Part shown: piece by piece, positions 33,929-46,300 of the stretch
Numbering within the stretch: the first letter of the stretch is position 1
Layout: each line of letters starts with the position of its first letter
Origin: Synaphobranchus kaupii
Lineage: Eukaryota > Chordata > Actinopteri > Anguilliformes > Synaphobranchidae
Assembly (NCBI GenBank): GCA_029718625.1
Contig: CM056381.1
Span: forward strand, 51,764,157-51,828,156
Length of the DNA: 64,000 nt
Direction of reading: 5' to 3'
The notes under the pieces: generated by a model
Seen by the model: only the letters and a program-made list of their open reading frames with translations
The model's database searches: none
What the model was told of the DNA's origin: nothing
Position numbers and translations under genes: made by a program

Positions 33929-34344
33929 AAGAGGTACCCGGCAAAAGAACAGAAAAAAGAATCATTTACTAGATTTTGTCTTTTCAGAAAAGGAAACTTT
34001 TCCATGACTTCGCTGGTTGTCCCTTTCACTTCTGCCAATCTTTTGAAGATTGTTCGCCTCATTAGGTCCTGTATTATTTCTGTATTGGGGCGGGATTTTA
34101 AAGTTTCACTTAGCAGATGAGACATGTGTTGTGTTGTGTTGTGAATAACTGAAATCATCCTCGCCAACGTTCTCCAGCTCCAGTAAAATCTAAAAGAAGG
34201 ACAAAAAGTAACAAAGCATGCTGGTTTAGCTAGACCCCCCTTTTGAAATTAGAAAAAATGCAGAAATCTGGGCATGATATGGTAATAATATAGGGGCTGA
34301 GCTCCAAGTATCAAACCACGGCCGATTTTTTTTCACTAGTAGCC

Positions 34345-34575
34345 AGAGATGTGGACTCCAGTCATTGTGACTTGGACTCGAGTCGACTCGAGTCAGTTTT
34401 GATGACTTGCGACTCGACTTGGACTTGGAGGTTAAAGACTCGTGACTTGACTTCTCCAAGACTTGACATAACTTTCCCAAGAAAAAATGACTTTGGACTT
34501 GCTTGAGACTTAGACCAAATGACTTGAGACTTACTTGTGACTTGGATAAGAGGGACTTGGTCACATGTCTGCTAG
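34345..34575. repeat. GACTTG/GACTCGAGTC low-complexity repeat
   Basis: Dense degenerate copies of GACTTGGACTCGAGTC. This kind of repeat is common in fish transposon interiors, but no termini are visible here. Confidence 0.5.
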
Positions 34576-35099
34576 TAGCCAAAAGCCCATTCTGCTCTGG
34601 ACAGCACTCACGGCGGCTGCTTTCTTCCACTTTCTCTTTCTCTCTCGCTACCTCTCTCACTCACACACAAACAAACACGCTAGCTCCAGCTACTGCCAAG
34701 CCCCAAGTAGCTAGCCGCTGCCGAGGCAGAAGCAATGGTGGAAAATGCGGCACACATAGCCTCATTTGGGCTTATAATGATGATGTAAACAACAAATCAC
34801 ACGCTGTACAAATAGTTACCCATGCCATGTAGGATACTCATTTTACACAGGCTGTAGGCAATCACACTACCTGCAAGATAGCAAAAATATTGGTTTCCAT
34901 TTCAACGGGTGCACATGTGGTCACTGCACTGAACTCTCTCCAAGAAAGAATGTCTGTTGTAAGGACGTTGCAAAAGTAAACGTGTAGCATGCATATAATA
35001 CAACTCCTGGCTCAACTATGCTTTATACTACATATTTGTTTTTAATAAACTATATATTTATTTTTCAAAATACGCTTTACGCTGTTTTGCGCAGAATAC

Positions 35100-35760
35100 A
35101 GTAAAATGTCAAGATTTGGACCAGAATCAATCAGTAAACACCAAATGTATCAGTTCTCATCTAAAATAAGTGGTTTTAGTGCTTTGTTACCCTTTAACGT
35201 GATCCATCCATAACTGCTGCATATCTGGCAGCAGAGTGATGGTTTGAGGCTCGTTTGATTCCCTCAGACCCCTTGATGACTTACAGCCATTTCGCCAACC
35301 ATGTATTCCATACTGTTCCAGGATAATTTACAGCTAAATCTAGTCCCACCCCCCAATTCCCATAGAGATCTATTCAAATGCAGAGAAGTTATAGTATCGC
35401 TTGTAAGAGTACCAGAAAATAAGATATTTTTTGATAAGAATCTTTTGATGTTGTTGGGTCATAGACATCAGGAAGTCATGGCATGCAAAGGATATGCGAC
35501 CAAATATTAAAAATGATTACTTTATTCTACATTATGCTAAACTGTCCAATATTTTTTGATGCCCGAGATTGGGGGGGACTATGTACAAAAAGGTTCTATA
35601 ATTTCTACGGTTCATCCGATATGGATGAAAATACCCTCAAATTAAAGCTGACAGTCTGCACTTCAACCTCATTGTCATTGTATCCTATCAAACTCAAAGT
35701 GCTAGAGTAGGTACAGAACCAAAATAACAAAAAATGTGTCACTGTCCAATGAATTATGGT
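35100..35760. repeat. Partial copy of the foldback interior joined to a Tc1 right end
   Basis: 35210-35505 matches one interior arm of the Sleeping-Beauty-type element at 37495-38665 (CAGCAGAGTGATGGTTTGAG to AAAGGATATGCGACCAAATA). It then runs into a Tc1-type 3' region (AAATTAAAGCTGACAGTCTG, AAATGTGTCACTGTCC). It shows that the interior sequence belongs to an independent Tc1 family. Confidence 0.65.
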
Positions 35761-35931
35761 GCTGCTCACTGTCGGCATCTCTCAGGTCTCTGAAGTGGCT
35801 GTTAAAAGGTTTTTGTGGTCTGACTCAATAACCTACAAATTTCTACAATAGGCTAGGCTACTGAATACAGAAACGGTAGGCTAGTATACACGTTTCAGTC
35901 TAATGTGAAAACAATAGTATAAATAGGCTAC

Positions 35932-36180
35932 CTCAAGCAGACTGCCAAGTGGTCCTTGGCGCTGATGGGCTCTCTGAACGGTGTCGTCTCCTTCCCAAGA
36001 TCGCCTTTGAGGAGGTCCAGGAGTCCATTGAAATGCCATTGAGACATTCGAAAGTAATTGAATAAAGTAAATTCTTCAAAAATAGTGGCCGATTCGCTAG
36101 CTCATCTCTCATGCAATAGCTTGTGAACCCATACCCACCTTGAATAGGTTCGAGGGCTGTTATAGGCAAGGACGAGGTCT
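35932..36180 (-). pseudogene. Harbinger (PIF/HARBI1-type) transposase exon
   Basis: The minus strand reads TYSRWVWVHKLLHER, a stop, then FEEFTLFNYFRMSQWHFNGL, LDLLKGDLG and FREPISAKDHLAVCLR, ending at a GTAGCC donor. The pattern FRMS...FR.PIS...LAVCLR is the N-terminal part of Harbinger nucleases. The in-frame TGA shows decay. No other exon is nearby. Confidence 0.65.
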
Positions 36181-36365
36181 TCGTCACCATTTCCCCGTTG
36201 TTTGTTTTAATTCGCGGGAAATTAAGAACAATAAAAAGTTGTAGTGTGGACGCGTGAGAAATTTTTCATCGTTAGCTAGTTATAACGTTAGTTTTAGTTA
36301 TCGTCGTAGAGTGGACGGTCCTTAATATTGGTGTGGTAAATGTGTTAATGAAAGGACAATGCTAT

Positions 36366-36560
36366 TTAATATGATAGTGGAGGGTAGTGGAAGTTTTGAG
36401 GAATACGATACTGGCCTAATCTGCTCGACACTCCAGCACAGGCGGTGGCGATAATGCACCTTTCACGCATGTGACAGGCACCAATGAACACCATCGACGA
36501 AGAAGAATAAGTTAACCGGAAACGAGTTGTTTGAGCAGTGCGGCGGGAAGTTGTAAACTG
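36366..36560. repeat. Possible dispersed repeat near haus5 upstream region
   Basis: GGCGGTGGCGATAATGCACC and AACACCATCGACGAAGAAGA resemble a sequence that recurs in fish 5' regions. I cannot name the family, and it could include part of a promoter or exon. Confidence 0.3.
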
Positions 36561-36689
36561 AACGAATGTGTGCCAGCAGCAAGTACCCAATTTTGGAAAC
36601 CAAGGATCAGGTAAACTTTGCATTGTGTTCGAGGTCGTCATTCGATGTTAATGGAATGCCGAAATAACTGCACTATCCTCTACGCCAAT

Positions 36690-36905
36690 AGTCCTGAATC
36701 ATGGCCCTTGAGAGCCACAGGTCTGCGAGTATTTTTCACGTTAAGATGAGCAAACCGATTCAGGCCGCAGAAACCAGGTGACCTGAGTTAGCTATGTATA
36801 AACTGCTTTTAACGGATATACGCTACTCAAGTGCTGAGTAACAACAAAATCCAGCAGGACATGTGGCTCTTCATGACCAGGATTGGAGACCAGTGCTCTA
36901 CGCTA
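36690..36905. repeat. Dispersed foldback repeat (CCTTGAGAGCCACAG type)
   Basis: CCTTGAGAGCCACAGGTCTG at the left and ACATGTGGCTCTTCATGACC near the right are inverse-related, enclosing GCCGCAGAAACCAGGTGACC. Similar sequences are frequent in fish intergenic DNA. Confidence 0.5.
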
Positions 36906-36959
36906 TTTAAGTAGAAACTAACAACAACTTTCACTAAGTTACAGCCCTTGCTACCATAA

Positions 36960-37262
36960 CCTGCTTGCAACGAAACGGAGCTATTTATCCAGCCAGCTTG
37001 CTAACGTTAGTACAGGGAGGACCTTATCATGCAATGTTACGTTAGCTAACTGTAAACTAAAGAGGGGAAAAGACCGTTCACTGTTGCATTGTAATTTTCA
37101 ATTTGTCCAACGACAATTATGTCATAATTGCCGCATATTCGTTAACTCGCTATGGCGCTAACATTGATTGGAGTGACGTTTCATATTATTACCAGTTACT
37201 TCTACGGGGGTGAAGTCCGATTGCTCTTTTTGTTTTCGTTTCGTGTGACGTGCAGTGCCAAC
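36960..37262 (+). promoter_or_regulatory. haus5: haus5 promoter/5' UTR region (inferred)
   Basis: The 300 bp before the haus5 ATG carries several AACGTTAGC/GTTAGCTAAC motifs (36999-37060) and no repeat body. No TATA box or exact start site can be fixed. Confidence 0.4.
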
Positions 37263-37360
37263 ATGAGCGACAGGAGTCTTCCCCAGCAGCTAAAGCGGTG
37301 GACAATAGAAGAGTTTAACTTACAGCCACGCCACCTCCCTCAAGACAGCTACTTCAAAAC
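37263..37360 (+). CDS. haus5: haus5 coding exon 1
   Basis: It encodes [20 protein letters not shown] and on to YFK, with an A at -3 of the ATG. It ends in phase 2 at GTAACT. An in-frame upstream ATG at 37152 would add 37 mostly hydrophobic residues. Confidence 0.88.
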
Positions 37361-40300
37361 GTAACTTAAGTCTATATGCTTTCCCTCACTACTTGTCCAA
37401 AATTGTAGGCAGCAAATTCAGCATTTTTCGTCACCATAATTCACTCTACTGCTGTTGTCATCGGTAAAATGGTAACTTTAACGTTAGCTAGCTACAGTTG
37501 AAGTCGGAAGTTTACATACACTTAGGTTGAAGTCATTAAAACTAATTTTTAACCGCTTCACAGATTTCATGTTTGCAAACTATAGTGTTGGCAAGTCAGT
37601 TAGGACATCTACTTTGTGCATGACACATGTCATTTTTCCAACAATTGTTTACAGAAAGATTATTTCACTTAATTCACTATATCACAATTCCAGAGGGTCA
37701 GACGTTTACATACACTAAATTGACTCTGCCTTTAAATTTTTAATATTGGTCGCATATCCTTTGCATGCCATGACGTTCTGATGTCTGTGACCCAACAACA
37801 TCAAAAGACTCTTGATATCTTATTTTCTGGTACTCTTACAAGCGATACTATAATGTCTCTGCATTTGAATGGATCTCTATGGGAATTGGGGGGTGGGACT
37901 AGATTTTGCTGTAAATTACACTGGAACAGTATGGAAACACATGGTTGGCTAAATTGCTCTAAGTCATCAAGGGTCTAACGTATCAAACAAGCCTTAAATC
38001 ATCACTCTGCTGCCAGAAATACAGTAGATATGGATGGATAACTTGAAGGGTTTCTTCTCCTGACTTATTTTTCCATAGAGTTCAATAGGAAAATTTGTCA
38101 GGAGAAACAACCCTTAAAGTGATCCATCCATATCTACTGCATATCTGGCAGCAGAGTGATGGTTTGAGGTTTGTTTGATACCTCAGACCCTTGATGACTT
38201 ACAGCCATTTTTAAAATCATGTATTTCACACTGTTCCAGCATAATTTACAGCTAAATTTAGTCTCACCCCCCAATTCCCATAGAGATCCATTCAAATGCA
38301 GAGACGTTTTAGTATCGCTTGTAAGAGTACCAGAAAATAAGATATCAAGAGTCTTTTGATGTTGTTGGTCGCAGACATCAGGAAGTCATGGCATGCAAAG
38401 GATATGCGACCAAATATTGAAAATTTAAAGGCACAGTCAACTTAGTGTATGTAAACTTCTGACCCACTGGAATTGTGATATAGTGAATTAAAAGTGAAAT
38501 AATCTGTCTGTAAACAATTGTTGTAAAAATGACTTCTGTCATGCACAAAGTAGATGTCCTAACTGACTTGCCAACACTATAGTTTGCTAACATGAAATCT
38601 GTGCAGTGGTTAAAAATTAGTTTTAATGACTTCAACCTAAGTATGTAAACTTCTGACATCAACTGTATATTCCCTTGTATTGACAATATCAAAGTAGCTA
38701 GAGTAAAACGTGTCGCAGCGTTTTAGTGTTCCAGGGGTTTCTAACCTCTAGCTTGCATGCTGATATAACAGCTAATACTATTTTCGTTTTGTGTGTAAGA
38801 TTGTGTCTTGGACAGGGAGCCTCTATATGGAAATATATAACCCAGCATGTTTACCATCAGAGGTGAGTAGACATTTCAACCATCTTTTGAATTTTAATTT
38901 TTCTGTTTGTCATGTTATTGTCCCCCTGTTTTGCATCCTCTTCTTGTAAATGCCATTCTTCTCAAAGCACAGTCTTGTATAAGCCTTTATCCCTTTCTCT
39001 CTTGCAGGAACATGAAAGTTATGCGTGGGAACCTGCAATGGTATCCTTTTTTTCAAATCATGCCCACCTTTTACAAGAGTTACAGGTATTCATAACATAT
39101 TTGTCATGATGATACTCTCCACGCAATATTGACAGAGGTCAGGAGCACAACATATTTTAGTGATGTGGCAGAAGCAGGTAGATTCTCTTGGAATGACAAA
39201 ATTTTAAGACTATATACACAAAACACATTTATGGAAAGGTTATTTCATGCATTGTGGTTACCCTTAACAGTGTAATCCTTCAGGTTCAAGATGCTGCAGG
39301 ATAAGGAGGTGAGACTCTGGGTGCCCAGCCCCAACATTGCGCTTGGTGCATTTAGTAATAATATATCACTATCTCTGTGCTCGTGTTAGTTTTAGATGGT
39401 ACGTGTTAGTGTGGATGTAGACGTAGGTGCTATGCGTTTGTGGGTGCGGCATTAGGTGGAATGTGTTTGTGTGGATGTGGTACTAGGTTGTCTTTATGTG
39501 GCCGCAGTATTAGATGGTCTGCATTTCTGTGGATGCCGTAATGGATGGGGTTTGTTCCAATCGCTTATTTTCATACCTTGCGTCCTTTCCACGCATCATT
39601 TCCTCGCTCTTTAGCTCCATCCAACAGAGGACGTGTGGAAAGCATGCAAGAATGAGATACGAGGGCGGAGGAATCGAGGCAACATGCATTAGGCAAATGG
39701 AACGTCCTTGCTCATCAAGCGTCAGTGTCATATTATGCTTATGCGCTTAACAATAATGATATTAACCTCTTTTTTCATAAATAAACATTTCTTTTGTTTG
39801 TCATAAAGAATGAGTCTCATTGTGGATGAAAGCGCTTCATAATAAAAGGGCAGGAACGGCAATTGGAATGGACCCATGGTATTTGTTTTGTGGATGTGGT
39901 ACTAGATGGTATGTGTGTGGATGTGGTGCTAGATGGTATGTGTGTGGATGCTGTACTAGATGAGATGTGTTTGTATGGATGTGGTATATGTTTGTGTTGA
40001 TGCAGCACTAGATACTAGATGGTTTGTGTGGATGCAGTATTAGGTGATATGTGTTTGTGTGGATGCGGTACCAGGTGGCATGTGCTTGTGTGCATGCGGT
40101 ACTAGGTTGTATGTGTTTGTGTGGATGCGGTACTAGGTTGTATGTGTTTGTGCGGATGCGGTACTAGGTGGTATGTGTTTGTGTGGATGCAGTATTAGGT
40201 GGTATGTGTTTGTGCGGATGCGGTACTAGGTTGTATGTGCTTCTGTGGATGCAGTATTAGGTATGTGTTTGTGTGGATGCAGTACTCGGTGGTATGTGTT

Positions 40301-43300
40301 TGTGTGGATGCGGTACAAGGTTGTATGTGTTTGTGCGGATGCGGTACTAGGTTCTATGTGTTTGTGCGGATGCGGTACTAGGTTCTATGTGTTTGTGTGG
40401 ATGCGGTACTAGGTTGTATGTGCTTCTGTGGATGCAGTATTAGGTGGTATGTGTTTGTGTGGATGCGCTATTAGGTGGTATGTGTTTGTGTGAATGCAGT
40501 ACTAGGTGGTATGTGTTTGTGTGGATGCGGTACTAGGTGGTATGTTCTGTTCGTACAGGTTGAGTGTGCAGAGGGGCAGAGTGAGGCAGCCAGGCAGCAG
40601 GAGCTTCAGAGGGAGATTGAGGAGCTGAAAGCAGAGATGGATCAGATGACCTGTCAGATCAGTGTGGCTGAGACACAGCTGGCTGCTGATGGTGAGCTCC
40701 ACATTCCTTCTATTGATGGCATTACATTACATTACAATCATTTGGCAGACGTTTTTATCCAAAGCGACGTACAATAAGTGCATATTGAGGGTCATTGACG
40801 CGGCTACAAAGCGAATCCGACAAAGCACAGTTTTCTCACAGCGTAGGAGCTATCGCTAGTAATAAACATGAGAAGTACACACAGTCAGCTATACATTCTG
40901 AACTATAGAATAACCAAAAAACACAAGTTAAATAGAAAACAGGAAGCGAATACTATAGAATGGCCCTATATAGGTATAATTTTGATGGCATATAGCATAC
41001 ACTGCCTGGCCAAAAAAAAAGTCGCCGTTGCACCCGTCATGCATAGTGCCCACTGTTCAAGCCTCTGGAGGCAGTGTTATGATCTGGGGTTGCTTCAATT
41101 GGTCAGGTCTAGGCTCCGCAATGTTATGCAGCAATAAAATGAAGTCAGCTGAGTACCTGAATGCACTGAATGACCAGGTTATCCCATCAATGGGCATATT
41201 CCAGGACGACAATGCCAAGATTCATCGGGCTCAAATTGTGAGAGAGTCGTTCAGGGAGCATGAGGAATCATTTTCACGCATGAATTGGCCACCAGAGTCC
41301 TGACCTTAACCCTACTGAAAGTCTTTGGGATGTGCTGGAGAAGACCTTACGGAGTGGTTGGACTTTCACTTCGTCAATACAAGATCTCGGCCAAAAATGA
41401 ATGCAACTCTGGACGGAAATAAATGTTGTGACGTTGCATAAGGTTGTCGAAACAATGCCACGACGAATGCGCGCAGTAATCAAAGCTAAAGGCGGTTCAA
41501 CAAAATATTAGTGTGTGCAACTTTTTTTTTGTCCAGGCAGTGTATGTCATGGCTTAAATCTAGAAACTGCATGCGTGTATGCTAGACATTTGCCAGTATA
41601 AAGATTTCACAGTACGATTATCTTGGTAATTATTGAAATAAGTTGAAAGTCTTAAAACAGTATTAAACATACATCAAAGACTTAAAAATACTAATTTATT
41701 CCAATCAGAAAACATCTGTTTCTAAAAGATGTTTTATTGTTAAATGGATGTAAAATATTAACATTTTGGCCATGCCAATACCTAGTTTTACCAAAATAAC
41801 AGAATTCAGAGGTTTTTGGCCTGCTTTTAAACAAAACGATAACTGCAGCTTATTCAGACACAAATGTAAACATTTTTGGGCCACTTTTAAACAAGAAAAA
41901 ACCCTTATTTCAACATGTTGTGCTCTTACTTTCTTCAAGCTTTTTCTGCATGACATGATGACATCCGCCTTCTGCCATGGTACAATGAGAACTTCCTTTG
42001 TCACTGTACCTACTGAGTGTCAGAGAATAAGAAGTATTCCTCTATTCCTGTTATTATGCTTCTTCGGTTTTATAGGCGGTTGACCAACACTAAGGTGTAT
42101 TGGCCAATTATTTTGGTAATGACGGTGATATAAATTTATAACAATTAAATAACCATTAATGTTTTTTACCATGATGTATAGTTATATCTATTATTGTCCC
42201 ATCCCTGTGTATGCGCACACGTGCATGTGTTTTTATGCGGGTGATGAGACCCCCCCTTGTGTAACCAGTCTGTAGTCTTCCAGAGTGGTTGGTGTGTGGT
42301 TTTATAAAGCAGTCGGTGAGCTGACCTGGTTTTACAGAGCAGCTGGTGTGTGTTCTTACAGAGCGGTTGGTGAGCGGGAGCTGGAGTGAGGCTGAGGAGA
42401 GCCGGCGGAGGAGTGTGATGCTGCAGGCTTTCCGGCAGCGCTGCACGGAGGAGAGGCTTTCTTTGTCCCAGCAAAGCCACAGGATCGGCAGCCACTGCCA
42501 GGCCCTGGGCCAGCTCTGCAGGTTGGGGCATCACCCTGTTCCACTCTCCCTCCCTTTACTGCGCATCTTTTTTTCCTGCATGGGTTTGGGTATCCGGCCC
42601 TCTACATGCCTTGATCTGTTTGGGCAGGAAAGCAGAGGTGGAGCTGGTGTTCGGCAGCGAGCCTAATGACAGCGGCGACACTTTGGGCCGCTCTGGTCCT
42701 GAGCCACAGGTCCTAGTAAGTAACTTACTTGTACGAACATAATCGCCTACAGCCACCTCACAACACAATTTCTTATAAGTTTTTAGATTTATATTTGAAA
42801 ATATAAAAAACAAAAACATTTCCCATTGTTTCTGCTGAGGTTAGATGACCCAGTGGTAAGAATTGTTCTGTTTCACTCTCTCTATTCTTCTGTCCATTAT
42901 TCCTTCTCCTCTCAGCGTGAAGTGAGAGAGCTGTGTGAGGATAGGCTGCTTTTCTTCCAGTCTCTGCAACAGAGCGAGCTAAAGGCTGTGTACACCACTG
43001 GCAAACAGAAACAGTGAGTAGAATCAATGCAGCAGGTTAGATTGTAACCCACTGCCCAAATCTCCATCCTTAAACAATGAAACACTTAAAGTAACATTAG
43101 CGCACACTGCTAACAGGGGTGCACAAACTTATTCAGCGATGACCCAAGGATATCAATCCATACTTTCCGCGACCCAGACTATCATTTTCATTAATAACAA
43201 TTAACAATTCATTGTTAAACTGCTGACAATAGCCATGTCTTTAATACCTAAAAGCTAAATGATGGGACAAAGTTACTAAAATTAGCAGCCAAATAATCAC

Positions 43301-46300
43301 AAAAAGCATAGTTAAATTAACAGAAGTGCTTGGGCTATTTGCATAGAACTAGTATTACCTGAGGACCTCGTGATTTGGGAATTCAAAAAGAAATTATCTC
43401 AACAAAAATGGCAAGTTACTTGTCACACTCTGCTCTGCTCAATTGCTCACGTATAGAGAGCACTGTCTATAATGAAACTAGCAAAATCTAGGCCTGCCAT
43501 TGAAAGTATTGATATCAAAATGAGGCCAAGTAACAACAAAAAATACTGGCTATCTTGGCTCATACTAATTAAACAGGCTGCATTCCAAAGCAATGCTACC
43601 CAATATTTCCTGCATTATTTCATGTAACTTGGACCTGTGTTTTTTCATCTTACCATCTGAAGGGATGGTAAGATGGCAAACCTGCCATCCCAATATGGCA
43701 GATGGCATAATTCGCATGAATAATGTCCACTGCAGCCTACATAATTCTTGACCTGGGAGGATGCAGAAAAAGGCGTGGGAAAAAAACAATGAATCCTTGC
43801 GGGAGAACAAAATCACCCCAAATTACTAAGATGCCGATTCACACGGGACTAATATTACCAGATGACCTCTGTGTTTTGCGAAAAAAAGTAGGTAATTTGT
43901 GGTGGTTTTTACTTTATAAATTACGGCCATGGCAGATTCGCATGGGATTAAGATCACAGACGACTTCAGCAATTATTACAAATCACACGAGGTCCACAGG
44001 TAATACTAGTCCATTGCGAATATAGGGCATTAGGCTTTGTCAGTGAAGCACAGTAGGGGGAAAGTGCTCAAAGCTTCCAGATCAGAAAACCATAGGATAA
44101 AAACAAAACATTTCTTCTCTTTAATGTTAACACTCATTGTCAGTGCGTCTCTTTTTGCTGGGATGTATTAGTCACTCATTTCCCAGGAGGAAACTTAAAT
44201 TGGCTATTATTTCAATAAAAAACAAATTGGCTATTTTTTCAATACAACAAATATTTCAATAGCCTACAGATTCTTTTGTGTCAAAAGCAAAGGGATTGCG
44301 GCACCGCGCTGGTGCAGCGGACAAAGGCACAGACTTTCTGTCTGTGCGGTTGCGCCCCAAGGATCGGGGGTTCGATCCCCGGTCCTGCCAGATCCGAGTA
44401 TGGCTGGTGCCTGGAGGGAGTGGCAATTGGCGGCTTTAATGAATACTAACACTTGTTCATGTAGGCCTAATTGCATTGGAATGTTGCTGTAGCCTACACA
44501 TTTACCCACAGTTTGTGCACTGCTGCTCTATAATATACTACATTATACTTTATACTAATACTTTATTTATAAACTTGAAAACATTATGTCATGTGAACCA
44601 CCAGTTTTTGTTTTTCTCTCTATCCCCAGCTTATCCCATGAGCAGAGAGGAGTTGTGTTTCAGCATTGGCTCAGTGCGGTGCAGGTAAGATAACTGGGAG
44701 AGGGTATACAGCAAGTAGCACATTTTCAGGGTTTTTGTGGTTTCTTTTCAATCGGCAGCTAATTAAAGCCTTGCGAACAAAGTATGTGGATTATTTAGCC
44801 AATTAATCACTGGTGCTGAAATGCGCACTGGGGCACCCTAGGACTGGATTTTGACACCCATATTTCTAAATGATTAGCCATTATATACAAATACATTTTA
44901 TGGTAGTGTCTGTCTAGTGCTAGCTCTTACCCACTTAGACATTTCAGGTGCTGTGGGAGCAGACAGCTCTGCAAATCTCTGTCCATTGCTCACAGTCAGA
45001 AAAAAACTATATTGAGCTTTTGCTAGCTAATGGATCACTGTTTGCTAGCTAGCCAAGTAAGGTAGCTACAACTACCAGTCTCACACATGTTCCCTCCCAC
45101 AAATTATGTACTTGCTGGATGTGGGTGCCTGGGTGGTTCATGGCAAGAGTATGGATCAATAAATGATCAATAAATGATCCATACTCTTGCACTACTACCT
45201 TTTATTTATCATGCGTGCACGGCAGCTAGGGATGGGACAATATTCGATATTATTATATCTCTGTAAAAAATGTTAACGGCTATTTAATCGTCATAAATTT
45301 ATATCTGTCATTACCGAAATAACTGACTGTTAGACTTTAGCGTTGGTCAACCACCTATAAAACTGAAGAAGAGTAATAACCGGCTACGGACATAGGGGAG
45401 CACTTCTTATTCTCTGACACTTAATAAGAACAGTGACAAAGTAGGTTTTCATTGTGACATGGCAAAAGGAGGAGGTCATACATACAACGCAGCAGCAGGA
45501 GGTAACGTTACCAGAAACAACAGAACCCCCCCCCCCCCCCGTCGAAGAGGGTTAGGTTCAAAGTTTGGTAATACTCTCTGAGAAGAATGCCGACAGTAAA
45601 CTGAAAGAGAAGGAGCTCCCTACATGCTTCAAGAAAGTCGCAGCCGAAGGCAGCAATACAATAAATTTTACTTATGAGTATTGCTGCACATGTTTTTTGT
45701 TTAAAAGCGGGCCAAAATGTTTTCCATTTATTTCTGAATAAGTTGCACACTTATTGTTTTGTTTAAAAGATGGTCAATTTAGATTTTTTTAGTTTATTTA
45801 CTTTTGAATTCTACGATTTTGTTAACTAGTTATTGGCGTGTCCAAAATGTTAACATTTTTACCTATCGTTAACAATAAAAACATGTTTTCTGATTGGTAT
45901 AAATTAGTATTTGGTAAGTCATTAAAATATGTTTTAATACAGTTTTAAGATTATTTAAATAATTATCAGTATAATATTGTATATTGTGAAAATGTTGGCC
46001 AGAATAATCGTCGAAATTTTTATATCGGCACATGTCTAGTGTCAGCAGCTCACCCACCCCTTAGCCTCCTACTACAATAGAACCTCAGAGATATGAACCC
46101 ATTTGGGATAGGGGTTCTTTAGAACTCTGAAGTGTGTTAAGTCAAATTCCATACATTTTAATTGAAACTTTATTTTCATTATCATTATTTTTTAAATACG
46201 CTAATTTTCTTTTTTTTAGATACAAGTCACTTCAAGATGACTACTAAACAAACAAGCTGTAAGCAGGATCTCATGAGAATGAATTTAATTTAAAAAAATT

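Noticed and set aside
39380..40550. Possible CRISPR-like or coding repeat array (long Cys/Val-rich frames)
   Set aside because: Units are directly contiguous with no unique spacers, lie in a haus5 intron, and the frames exist only because 31 is not a multiple of 3 and stops are rare in the unit.
44300..44390. tRNA gene on the plus strand
   Set aside because: It has a good B box, but is followed by the shared SINE body, so it is a retroposon head.
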